Program-made: the position numbers and the translations under genes
Shown: one piece after another, positions 8,847-17,326 of the stretch
How the letters are laid out: each line of letters begins with the position of its first letter
How positions within the stretch are numbered: the stretch's first letter is position 1
Assembly (NCBI GenBank): GCA_016296065.1
Contig: JAEDKA010000024.1
Span: 1-51,141, forward strand
Source of the DNA: Kiritimatiellia bacterium
Lineage (GTDB): Bacteria; Verrucomicrobiota; Kiritimatiellia; RFP12; UBA1067
Direction: 5' to 3'
DNA length: 51,141 nucleotides
The notes under the pieces: model-generated
What the model was told of the DNA's origin: nothing
The model's input: the letters and a program-made list of their open reading frames with translations, nothing else
Databases searched by the model: none

Positions 8847-10928
8847 ATGAAATGCGGTCTGTCAGTCCTGTGCGCGGCGCTTGCCGCTTCGGCCTTCGCG
8901 CTTCCGCGCGTGAAGATCTCGGATGTCCTCGCCATGGACGCAGACGAGATCGCCGCATGCGGGAAGTGCGAGCTTGAAGTGCAGGTGACGTTCAACATAC
9001 CCTGGGTGGAGAATGCGTTCGTGGCCACCGATGTTGGCGATGTCGACGGGCATGCTCTCTATTTCGCGACGTTCACGGAACCTCAGCCCGGCAAGTTCGA
9101 CATGGTCGAGCCCGGCGACATAGTGAGGGTCGTCGGCGCTCCGGATCCGATGCTGCTTGAGCCCGGAATAGACGTGGAGAGCGTGAAGTTCGTTTCGCAC
9201 GCCGACCTTCCCCCGCCGCGTCCCCGGTCTGTTCTTGGAATAAAGGCGGGGCACTTCAACAACTGCCGTGTGCATGTGCGCGGCGTCGGCATGTCGGCGG
9301 CATACGGCACCGCGGTCGGGAAACCGGCGTTTCTCCTGTGGCTTTCGACTTCGGACGGAGAGGTCCGTGTGCGCGTCCGCGCGGATGGCCTCTCGCCTGC
9401 GGCGTTCCGCGACGCGGAGGTGGAGGTGGACGGCGTGGTCGTTCCCGTGTTCAATCCGCGCCACGAGTTCATCGGCGCGGAGATCGAGACGCTCGACGCG
9501 AAGTCCATCTCGGTGGCGAAGGCGCCGCCGGAGGATCCGTTCTCCGTGCCCGAGTGCGACACATGGTCGCTGCTCGCATGGAGCCCGCGCGGACGCAGGC
9601 TGCACGCCTGCCGCGTCATGGGCGAGGTCACGTGCATCTACACGGAAGACGGTGCGTTTTCCGTCCAGCGCGGAAAGGCGTCCGCGAGGGTGTTCGCGGA
9701 CGGCGAGCCTCCGGCGGTGGGCGACATTGTGGAGGCTGTCGGCTTCCCGGCGATACGGGACGAGTGCGGCGCGCTCGTGGGTGCGCTTTGGCGGCGCACG
9801 GATGCGGAAGTCGAGCCGGCGGAAGTGCACCGCCTCTCGCTCGCGCCGGGGTCGCTGTTCGACCTCGGCGGGTTCATGGCCGACAACGACCTGCAGTTCC
9901 GCCTCGTCGAGCTCGTGGGACGCGTCGAAGACGTGCGCCTGGAGCATGGCCCGGGCGGGCGTCTCATCATTGACGTCGACGGGCAGAACGTGGACGTGAT
10001 GCTCCCGCCGTCCGTAGCGGCCGAGCTTCCCTGGGGGATTGAGGACCGTCCGATCGTGCGTGTCCGCGGCGTTCTTGACGCGCGTGTCTCGCAGGGGGAC
10101 GCATTGAACAGGCTGTTCAGCTTCGAGGGCTTCCATCTGCGCACGAGGGACGCCGGCGACATAGTGCTCGTCCCCGACTGGCAGTGGGGCGCGAGGAGGG
10201 CGCTCGGCTTCGCGTGGGCCGCGCTCCTCACGGTGCTCGCCGCGTTCGGCGCTTTCGCGGCAGTCGTCGCCTTCCGCCGTCACCGCGCGCGCGTCGGCGC
10301 CGAGGCGATAGCGGCCGACAGGCGGCGCATCGCCGCTGAACTGCACGACACGATATCGCAGCACATCTCGGGCGCGAAGCTGTGGGTGTACTCCGCGAAG
10401 ATGGCCGCGGGCGACACGCTTGCGCCTGGCGCGGCAGATGCGCTCGTGATGGCGGAGAACGTCCTTGAGGCGACGCGGCGCGAGATACGCGATGCAATCA
10501 TGGACCTCCAGAGCGACGAGTTCGTATCTCAGTCGCCGGAGTCGCTCCTGCGGAGCATCTGCCGCAACGAGTCGGTCCCTGGGCGGACGAGGGTGCGCAG
10601 TTTCCTGCGCGGGCTCCCGGTGGACCTCCCGATCCGCGTGAAGCGCGACCTCCTTGCCATCGCGTCCGAGGCGATCGGAAACGCCGTGCGGCACGGCGGG
10701 GCGGCGAACGTCATCGTCGTGAGCGAAGGCGACGGCGCGGGCGCGTTCACGCTAGACGTCCTCAACGACGGCGCGCCGTTCTCGGCGGACGCCGCGCCGG
10801 GTCCGGAGAAGGGGCACTTCGGAATCTCCAACATGCGCGAGCGCGCGGCGCGTTCCGGCATGACGCTGACGTTCGGCGAAAAGCGCGGCTACGTCGCGGT
10901 CACGCTCGAGCGCCGGGCCGGGTCCTGA
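8847..10928 (+). CDS. Membrane sensor histidine kinase (HisKA_3 type) with repeated OB-like ectodomain
   Basis: Encodes 693 residues. A signal peptide (about 1-19) precedes an exported region of about 430 residues. This region shows a recurring pattern (extended segment, G-D-I-V-x-V-x-G, then a short return) roughly four times, at about 20-110, 115-215, 235-330 and 345-445, as in OB-fold-rich Verrucomicrobial kinases. One transmembrane helix lies at about 451-475. The HisKA_3 phospho-acceptor is H500 in AAELHDTISQH. The ATPase domain has the N-box SEAIGNAVRHG and the G-box GHFGISNMRERA. The partner is the response regulator upstream. The ligand is unknown; secreted sugar enzymes nearby suggest an extracytoplasmic carbohydrate cue. 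Confidence 0.88.
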   Translation: MKCGLSVLCAALAASAFALPRVKISDVLAMDADEIAACGKCELEVQVTFNIPWVENAFVATDVGDVDGHALYFATFTEPQPGKFDMVEPGDIVRVVGAPDPMLLEPGIDVESVKFVSHADLPPPRPRSVLGIKAGHFNNCRVHVRGVGMSAAYGTAVGKPAFLLWLSTSDGEVRVRVRADGLSPAAFRDAEVEVDGVVVPVFNPRHEFIGAEIETLDAKSISVAKAPPEDPFSVPECDTWSLLAWSPRGRRLHACRVMGEVTCIYTEDGAFSVQRGKASARVFADGEPPAVGDIVEAVGFPAIRDECGALVGALWRRTDAEVEPAEVHRLSLAPGSLFDLGGFMADNDLQFRLVELVGRVEDVRLEHGPGGRLIIDVDGQNVDVMLPPSVAAELPWGIEDRPIVRVRGVLDARVSQGDALNRLFSFEGFHLRTRDAGDIVLVPDWQWGARRALGFAWAALLTVLAAFGAFAAVVAFRRHRARVGAEAIAADRRRIAAELHDTISQHISGAKLWVYSAKMAAGDTLAPGAADALVMAENVLEATRREIRDAIMDLQSDEFVSQSPESLLRSICRNESVPGRTRVRSFLRGLPVDLPIRVKRDLLAIASEAIGNAVRHGGAANVIVVSEGDGAGAFTLDVLNDGAPFSADAAPGPEKGHFGISNMRERAARSGMTLTFGEKRGYVAVTLERRAGS

Positions 10929-11025
10929 TCCGCCGTGCTCGCCTGCCGCAAGGCGCTCGCGCGCCGTTCCTCCCCGGCTGAACTGCCCCTGATGAGGATT
11001 CAAGGCGGCACTACACTTTCGTGTA

Positions 11026-11054
11026 TTGTCCCGTTGTGGGCGTTTTGGTAGAAT
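11026..11054 (+). promoter_or_regulatory. Promoter of discoidin/beta-helix gene
   Basis: TTGTCC (11026-11031) and TAGAAT (11049-11054) are separated by 17 bases. TTTTGG precedes the -10 as in other local promoters. The leader is about 30 bases and contains AAAGGAG before ATG 11092. Confidence 0.6.
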
Positions 11055-11091
11055 TGCGGCATAAGAGAAAATTGCAAAGGAGCCGAAAGCA

Positions 11092-13344
11092 ATGAAAAAG
11101 CCGCAGATTGAATGTCTCGAATCGCCTTCCATGCCGCTATATTCGCACAATCGCAGCGGTGCGATTCTCGCAACTTTTCTCGCCGCGCTGTCCGCGCTGA
11201 ACTGCAGCACGGCCCGCGCGGAGATCATAACGATTCCCGATGGCGTCGTGCCAGACAACCTTGTCACGAACGTCGGAGGCTCCGCCTCCAGCGACACCAC
11301 GGCCTATGGCAGCGGCTTTACGGTTTCCAAGGCGTTCGACGGGATATACTACTCCGACAACACCCGTTGGATCGGCAAGGGCGGCATACTTCCCCAGCGT
11401 GCCGTATGGACGTTTCCCGTTGCGACGGTAGTCGATACGGTTCGCATCTACAACGCCAACTCTGACGGCGTCAACCAGTCCCCGTCCAATTTCACGATCG
11501 CCGGCTCGAACGACGGATCGGACTGGACGACGCTTGACACGGAGACGGATGTCTCCTGGACGAAAGCCAAAGAGTTCCAGACCTTCGGGTTCTCGAACCT
11601 GACGCCCTACAGCAAATACCAGATTGAGGTTACCGGTGTTGTCGGCGGCTCCCGCATGACGATTACGGAAATCGAGCTCTACCGGGTCAAACGGGCCTCC
11701 TTCGACGTCGTTACCAGCGGTTCGCCGGCAGTCGGCATCGATTCCTTCTCGACGGACTGGACGCTCGTCTGCGACACGACGGCGGACGCGGGGCTCGTCT
11801 GGAGCACGGACGAATCGTTCGCCACGGCCACGACGAATTCGCTCGGCACGGGTCTCGCGGCAGGGACACGAACGGCGTCGCTCTCTGGACTCGATGCCGA
11901 CACGACGTACTGGTGGAAGATTGTCGCCAACGACGGATCCGAGACGGCCGAAACCATCGCGGCATCCTTCACGACGAAGGGCGCGCCGGTTCTGGGCACG
12001 GCAACGGCCACGGCGGACGGCGAGACGGCATCTTTCTCGGTCGCGCTCGCGACGGCCGCGATGGAAAACACGCTCACGACATCCGTATCGGTTTTCTACG
12101 GCACGGACGGCGAAACATGGACGGAACTTCCGCTCGGGTCGGCTTCCGAAGCGCAGACCTTCTCCGGTACGGTGCAAAGCCTCGGCTATGGCGTGACCTG
12201 CCAGTGGTATGCCAAGGCAACGGCGACCTTGGCGGGCGGGCGCGTCCTTTCCGCGCAGACGGATGTCGCGTCGTTCACGACGCTCTACAACGGCGATATG
12301 TATGTTGACGCGGCGGCGCAAAACGCGACGGCTCCGTATTCGACGACAGCCACCGCCGCGCCCGACATCGCCACGGCACTTGCGCTCGCGGCCGATGGCG
12401 CGACGATACACGTTGCGCCGGGGCTGTATCCGTTTCAATCCGAGCTTTCGATCGAGGGGGCCATTCGAATCATTGGCGAGGGTGACACGGTGTCGTCCGT
12501 CGTTGTGTCAAACGCTCATGGGTCTAGCTACGCACGCCAGAACCAACGCGTGTTTGTCATCAACAACGCGGACGCGCTTATTGCGAATCTGACCATGCAA
12601 AAAGGGGAGGGATATTCGAAACAGGATGGCGGCAATTTCTATATCGGTAAAGCTGGCGGTATGGTCTCCAACTGTGTCGTCGAAGCGGGTTCTGTGCGCG
12701 AGAACGCGCGGGCTGCCGGAGGCTGGCTGGAGGCTGGTCTCGTGACGCATACGGCCTTCCGCGGCAATAGGTCGGAAACTAAGTCGGGCAGCTGGGCGGA
12801 TAATCGAGCGGGCGTCCTGCAGCTCAACGGATCGGCCCGCGCCGAAAATTGTCTCTTCACCGAAAACAGCCAAGACAAGCCTGTCACGCTCATCAACGTG
12901 TCGGGCACCTCGGTCATGCGCAACTGCACGATCGTCAACAGTGGGCTGCAGGTGACGAACGCCTACTGCAAGTCATGGTCGGCGCTTAACATCAGTTCTG
13001 GCGCGACGGTGCAGAACGTCGTCGTAGCGGGGGTCACGAACACGGTCGACGGCGCGGCGGTTCTGCCGACGGGTTCGGTGGACAACTTCGCCAATGGCGC
13101 GGTCGATGGCGATATTTCGGAATTGGCTTTCCCCGAGGGCACGATCACCGGCACGGCGGCGTCGTTCTTCAAGGACTACGCGAACGGCAACTACACGCCG
13201 GCAGGGCCGCTTGTGAACAAGGGCGCGAACTACGAAGGCATGGCGTCCGTCGACCTTGCGGGCAAAAAGCGTCTTAATGGCAGCAAAATCGACATCGGCT
13301 GCTACGAGACGAGCTCTTCCGCGCTCATGATAGTCTTGCGCTGA
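11092..13344 (+). CDS. Secreted discoidin / FN3-like / beta-helix surface protein
   Basis: Encodes 750 residues. A signal peptide lies within the first 44 residues (hydrophobic stretch AILATFLAALSAL). Residues about 60-200 resemble an F5/8 type C (discoidin) carbohydrate-binding domain, with VSKAFDG, NTRWIGKG, VRIYNANSDG and FTIAGSNDGSDW. Two FN3-like beta-sandwich repeats follow (about 205-400; LDADTTYWWKIVANDGS). A right-handed parallel beta-helix follows (about 400-700; ATIHVAPGLYPF, then many N-x-V/T-I turns). The C-terminus ends with KKRLNGSKIDIGCYE, typical of the choice-of-anchor Q domain. A later in-frame ATG (MPLYSHN) is an alternative start. The role is probably binding of, or action on, an outer polysaccharide; no catalytic residues can be assigned. 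Confidence 0.75.
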   Translation: MKKPQIECLESPSMPLYSHNRSGAILATFLAALSALNCSTARAEIITIPDGVVPDNLVTNVGGSASSDTTAYGSGFTVSKAFDGIYYSDNTRWIGKGGILPQRAVWTFPVATVVDTVRIYNANSDGVNQSPSNFTIAGSNDGSDWTTLDTETDVSWTKAKEFQTFGFSNLTPYSKYQIEVTGVVGGSRMTITEIELYRVKRASFDVVTSGSPAVGIDSFSTDWTLVCDTTADAGLVWSTDESFATATTNSLGTGLAAGTRTASLSGLDADTTYWWKIVANDGSETAETIAASFTTKGAPVLGTATATADGETASFSVALATAAMENTLTTSVSVFYGTDGETWTELPLGSASEAQTFSGTVQSLGYGVTCQWYAKATATLAGGRVLSAQTDVASFTTLYNGDMYVDAAAQNATAPYSTTATAAPDIATALALAADGATIHVAPGLYPFQSELSIEGAIRIIGEGDTVSSVVVSNAHGSSYARQNQRVFVINNADALIANLTMQKGEGYSKQDGGNFYIGKAGGMVSNCVVEAGSVRENARAAGGWLEAGLVTHTAFRGNRSETKSGSWADNRAGVLQLNGSARAENCLFTENSQDKPVTLINVSGTSVMRNCTIVNSGLQVTNAYCKSWSALNISSGATVQNVVVAGVTNTVDGAAVLPTGSVDNFANGAVDGDISELAFPEGTITGTAASFFKDYANGNYTPAGPLVNKGANYEGMASVDLAGKKRLNGSKIDIGCYETSSSALMIVLR

Positions 13345-13373
13345 TGCCCCTAGAGCGGCGCTACACTTCCGTT

Positions 13374-13403
13374 CTCCAACTCCAACTCTTCACTCCAACT
13401 TCC
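13374..13403 (+). repeat. CTCCAA-type short repeat, copy 1
   Basis: CTCCAACTCCAACTC followed by ACTCCAACTT lies in the 106-base gap before the large glycosidase. A closely matching copy is inside the RHS gene (48667-48694). The rest of this gap holds a TACACT near 13361 that might be a -10 box. Confidence 0.5.
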
Positions 13404-13450
13404 ATTTACACAACTAAACAAACGGCTTAAAACAAACAAAGAAAAAAGCA

Positions 13451-16400
13451 ATGAAGAAACTGATTTCCGCATTGATTGTCGCAGGCACGGCGCTTGCACT
13501 TCATGCTGCAGTTCACGAAGACGACTGGCTCAAGGTCGAGACGCCGGACAAGGTCGTTCCCGATTCCGGCTTTCAGGTGAAGGTCACGCTCAAGAAGGAC
13601 CTCGGACCCAGCGAGAACGTGACTGTCGCGATGCACACGTTCAAGACCGACGGCGGCTGGATGGGCACCGGCGAGTGGCGTCCGCCGCAGACGATGAAGA
13701 AGGGCGAGACGAAGGTGTTCTCCTTCACCGCGAAGGGGAGCGACAAGGTCGGGCACTTCGGCCCGCTCGCCTTCATCGCGCCGAACGGCGACTGGGGCAA
13801 GGCGACGCACAAGATCTTCTGCGGCAAGATAACCTGGGCGATCTCCGGCGCGGAGGCCGCGAAGAAGAGGGCGGAGGCGGAGGCGAAGGCCGCGCGCGCG
13901 AAGCCGCCTGCGGGCATAACCTACAAGAAGAGCTGGATCGTCCCTCGCGGATGCTTCAGGCCCGGCACCGACGAGCCGATGAAGGAGATCCGCGAAGGCG
14001 AGTCGTTCGACGTCGTGGCAGACTACTACCTCGACCCTTCCGAATACTGGAACAACAAATGCCACGTCGTCGTCTTCGGTTGCGGCCCGTGGATCGACAA
14101 CCCCGACGGCGTCCATGAAAAGAGCAGCCACCATGTCAACTATCCGGGGGCGGGCTGGGGTTTCCGCGAGGTGAAGCCCGGCAAGGGCACGGTCCGCGTC
14201 ACGCAGAAGATCAAGAAGTTCTTCCGCTACAACTCGCTCTTCTTCCACGTCCGCTTCCGCGGCGGCGACGACAAGGACTTCCCGTGGACGAAGACGTGCG
14301 GGGCTCCGAAGATGGTCCGCCCAATCAACGGGCTCGACATCGTCGCGCCTACGGCCGGCGGTCTCTTCGTCGCAGGCCGCGAGAAGCCAGTCGTCGACCT
14401 CATCGCCGGCGCGGACGCTAAGGCCGGTTCTCCCGTCGCCATCAAGATACTCGCCCTTGACGATGTCGGCAAGCTCGAGGAAGTCGGCTCTGTCTCGGCT
14501 ACGATGCCTGATCCCGGCAAGACGGCGAAGGTCGATCTCTCGAGCGCCATCGGCAAGCGGCTCGGCTGCTTCCTTGCGGAAGGCCGCAGCGGCGACACTT
14601 CCGTGGACGCGTTCTTCGGCGTCATACCCGACGTCGACAAGGAGCTTGGCGGAAGGCGCGCGCCTTTCGGCGCGACCGATCTCTACACCGAACTCGAATG
14701 CGAGACGGCCGCGAAGCTCGGCTTCTCCGTGAACCGCATGTTCGTCAACTGGGGCGCGCTTGTGCCGAAGCGCGGTGAATACAGGTTTGATGGAATATCC
14801 GCGCAGATGGATCGCCAGGAGAGGCATGGCATCAAGCCGTGGCTTATGCTCGTAGGCGCGCCAGAGTGGGTGCTCCCGCCGAACGTCCACTCGCCCGGCT
14901 TCGAGCCGTATCCGTTCGACGAGGCCGGTTGGCGCGAGTCTATACGCGCGATCTCTCAGCGGTTCGGAAAGCGCGTCTTCGGCATCGAATGGCTCAACGA
15001 GATCACCCCCGGAAACAAGAGCTCGAACCCTGCCGCCGACTACAGCCGCTTCTGCGAGATCGGCACAGAGGAGCTCAGGAAGGTGAACCCGAAGGCGCAC
15101 TCGATGCTCGCGGGCGGACTCTGGCCGCGCAACTTCCGTCTCGATGTCCTCGGCGCGGGAATCGGCAAGCACGTCGACATCCTCCCGATCCACTACGGCG
15201 AGTACGAAAGCGCCGCGGAGGCGATTGCCGACGCCGCTGCAGGCGGCATCAAGACCGTCTGGAACGACGAGTCCGCCGCGGGCATATCGGTGTGGGGAAT
15301 GGACGGGCGCGAGGCGCTCGAGAGAAGCGTCCTCCAGTCGCGCAACGTGCTGCGCGTATGGCCGGCGCAGCTCGTCGCCGGCGTGAAGGGCATAATCTAC
15401 TTCGGCGGCGAGGCGAACCCCGCCGGAAACTGGAAGTACCTCCTCGACGACTATACGCCGCGCCCCGTAGCCGCCACGCTCGCCGTCATGTCCGCGAAGC
15501 TCGGCAACGCCCGCCCAGTCGGCGCCTACTATGCCGAACCCGGCGCTCGCGTCATGGTGTTCGAGCGGAAGGACGGCACGGCGCTTGCCGTAGTCGGTTC
15601 CGCGAACGGCGACGAGAAGTCCGCGCCTGTCGAGGTGAATATCCCCGCGACTCCCGGCTCCACCATCGTCAGTACCGACCACCAGGGCAACGAGAGAACC
15701 ATCGCCGCCAAGGGCGACACTATTTCAATAAAGGCCGGCGCGATGCCGTTGATCTACGAGGGGCTGCCGCTTACGCCTCTCGCCGTCCGCTGCACGCTAA
15801 CGCTCGAGGGGCAGGGCCCGCTCACGCCGAAGCCCTCAGTGAGCTTCGTGAAAGGCGCCGCGCCACAGGTGCGCGTCTCGGTGCGCAATCCGCTGCGCAC
15901 GCCCGTCGAGGGAGTAGTCGGTGTCGCGGTCGTTCCCGGCGGGAAGTCGGGCAAGGCGTTCAGCCTTGCGCCCGGCGAGAGCGCACACTTCATCCTCGAC
16001 CTTCCGTCCGAGACGTTCCCCTCCGGCCCCGCGAAGGGCGTGGCGCGCGTCGCCTGGAAGCTCGGAGGCGGCAAGGAGAACGTCATGGCGCAGACCGACT
16101 TCGCTGTTGATGTCATCGATCCCGCGACGCTTGGCAACCTCCTCTTGAACGGCGGATTCGAGGCGAAAGGCGGGTCGAAGGAGTCGTGGAACGGCGGCGG
16201 TAGGATCGTGAAGCTGGACGGCTCCCGTCCGGGCGAGGACGGAAACGCTCTTTCGCTTGACCACGGCAAGGGCTGGATTCAGCTATTCCAGCGCGCCGAC
16301 AATCCGTCGCCGGGCCGCAAGCTCCTCTATACCGCGTGGATGCGCACGGACAACATGAACGCGGGCTCGAACGCGACGCTCGTCAACAGCAACGGCTCCT

Positions 16401-17239
16401 CGCGCAACCTCTACATGCCGGACGTCTTCGCCGCGCCGAAGGATACGCACGGTGCGTGGCAGTTCATGGTCAAGGTGCTCAACTCGAAGCCGGACGACGT
16501 CAAGGTGCAGGTGCAACCCGTCGCGCGCGGCGAAAATGGCGTTGCGCTCTACGACAACATCCGCCTTACGCTTCACGACGGCACCGACTGGGCGACGGAG
16601 GCGCATCGCGCCGCGAAGGCGCGGAAGATCGACGGCGACCTCTCCGACTGGGACTTCGCCGATCCGATTCCGCTTCTCTGCGCGAACCAGATCGCGTCCG
16701 AAGGCGGCTACAAGTGGACGCCCGACAACCTCTCCGGCATCGCGCAGCTCGCGTGGGACGATGAAGCGCTCTACATGGCGGTGCGCGTGCGCGACGACGT
16801 CCACAGAGCGCAGACGGGCGAGAACACGCTTAGGGGCGACGCGCTGCAGATAGGGCTACATCCCGCAAACCGCCTCGCCGGAACGGACAGCGCCGCGATC
16901 GAGTGGTGGGTCTCAGCGGCGAATCCGGGCAGCGGCTCGGGGAAGCACACGGTCTACCGCCCCGCCGCGCACGCCGCGGGCCTCGCGAGCGGACAGCTCG
17001 CGAAGGACTCGTCCGTATACGAGATTGCCGTCGTGCGCAAGGGCAGCGACACCTGCTACGAGTTCCGCATCCCGTGGCGTGACGCGGGAGGAATCCGCCC
17101 GCAGCCCGGCCAGCGCCTCGGTCTTTCGCTCAGGCTTACCGACACCGATTCCGGCGCGGCGCGCGGTGCGGCGGCATGGGGCCGCGGCCTTGAATCGTGG
17201 ACGCCATCCTCGTTCGGTTCGCTTGTTCTCTTGCCGTAG
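13451..17239 (+). CDS. Large secreted clan GH-A-like glycoside hydrolase with CBM9-like C-terminal domain
   Basis: Encodes 1262 residues with a signal peptide (about 1-20). Two Ig-like domains (about 22-130 and 158-290) are separated by an Ala/Lys/Glu-rich helical linker (AAKKRAEAEAKAARAK). A (beta/alpha)8 catalytic domain spans about 395-700. The probable acid/base is E517 in EWLNEITPG and the probable nucleophile is E607 in WNDESA, the arrangement of clan GH-A families such as GH39. A beta-sandwich follows, then a CBM4/9-type jelly roll beginning LLNGGFEAKGG (about 897), then a CBM9-like domain (about 1055-1262) with KIDGDLSDWD and WDDEALYMAVRVRDD. I cannot name the GH family. It probably cleaves a plant or mucin polysaccharide outside the cell. 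Confidence 0.75.
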   Translation: MKKLISALIVAGTALALHAAVHEDDWLKVETPDKVVPDSGFQVKVTLKKDLGPSENVTVAMHTFKTDGGWMGTGEWRPPQTMKKGETKVFSFTAKGSDKVGHFGPLAFIAPNGDWGKATHKIFCGKITWAISGAEAAKKRAEAEAKAARAKPPAGITYKKSWIVPRGCFRPGTDEPMKEIREGESFDVVADYYLDPSEYWNNKCHVVVFGCGPWIDNPDGVHEKSSHHVNYPGAGWGFREVKPGKGTVRVTQKIKKFFRYNSLFFHVRFRGGDDKDFPWTKTCGAPKMVRPINGLDIVAPTAGGLFVAGREKPVVDLIAGADAKAGSPVAIKILALDDVGKLEEVGSVSATMPDPGKTAKVDLSSAIGKRLGCFLAEGRSGDTSVDAFFGVIPDVDKELGGRRAPFGATDLYTELECETAAKLGFSVNRMFVNWGALVPKRGEYRFDGISAQMDRQERHGIKPWLMLVGAPEWVLPPNVHSPGFEPYPFDEAGWRESIRAISQRFGKRVFGIEWLNEITPGNKSSNPAADYSRFCEIGTEELRKVNPKAHSMLAGGLWPRNFRLDVLGAGIGKHVDILPIHYGEYESAAEAIADAAAGGIKTVWNDESAAGISVWGMDGREALERSVLQSRNVLRVWPAQLVAGVKGIIYFGGEANPAGNWKYLLDDYTPRPVAATLAVMSAKLGNARPVGAYYAEPGARVMVFERKDGTALAVVGSANGDEKSAPVEVNIPATPGSTIVSTDHQGNERTIAAKGDTISIKAGAMPLIYEGLPLTPLAVRCTLTLEGQGPLTPKPSVSFVKGAAPQVRVSVRNPLRTPVEGVVGVAVVPGGKSGKAFSLAPGESAHFILDLPSETFPSGPAKGVARVAWKLGGGKENVMAQTDFAVDVIDPATLGNLLLNGGFEAKGGSKESWNGGGRIVKLDGSRPGEDGNALSLDHGKGWIQLFQRADNPSPGRKLLYTAWMRTDNMNAGSNATLVNSNGSSRNLYMPDVFAAPKDTHGAWQFMVKVLNSKPDDVKVQVQPVARGENGVALYDNIRLTLHDGTDWATEAHRAAKARKIDGDLSDWDFADPIPLLCANQIASEGGYKWTPDNLSGIAQLAWDDEALYMAVRVRDDVHRAQTGENTLRGDALQIGLHPANRLAGTDSAAIEWWVSAANPGSGSGKHTVYRPAAHAAGLASGQLAKDSSVYEIAVVRKGSDTCYEFRIPWRDAGGIRPQPGQRLGLSLRLTDTDSGAARGAAAWGRGLESWTPSSFGSLVLLP

Positions 17240-17313
17240 CCGCTCTTTTGTGTCGATTTCTCTGCCATTCCCCAGCGTCTCGAGGGCATCAGGCGGTACT
17301 GAACGGACTGTGG

Positions 17314-17319
17314 TATAAT
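17314..17319 (+). promoter_or_regulatory. -10 element (TATAAT) for GH28-GH43 gene
   Basis: TGTGGTATAATATTG ends 7 bases before ATG 17327, leaving no room for a Shine-Dalgarno sequence. A leaderless transcript is likely. Confidence 0.6.
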
Positions 17320-17326
17320 ATTGGGC

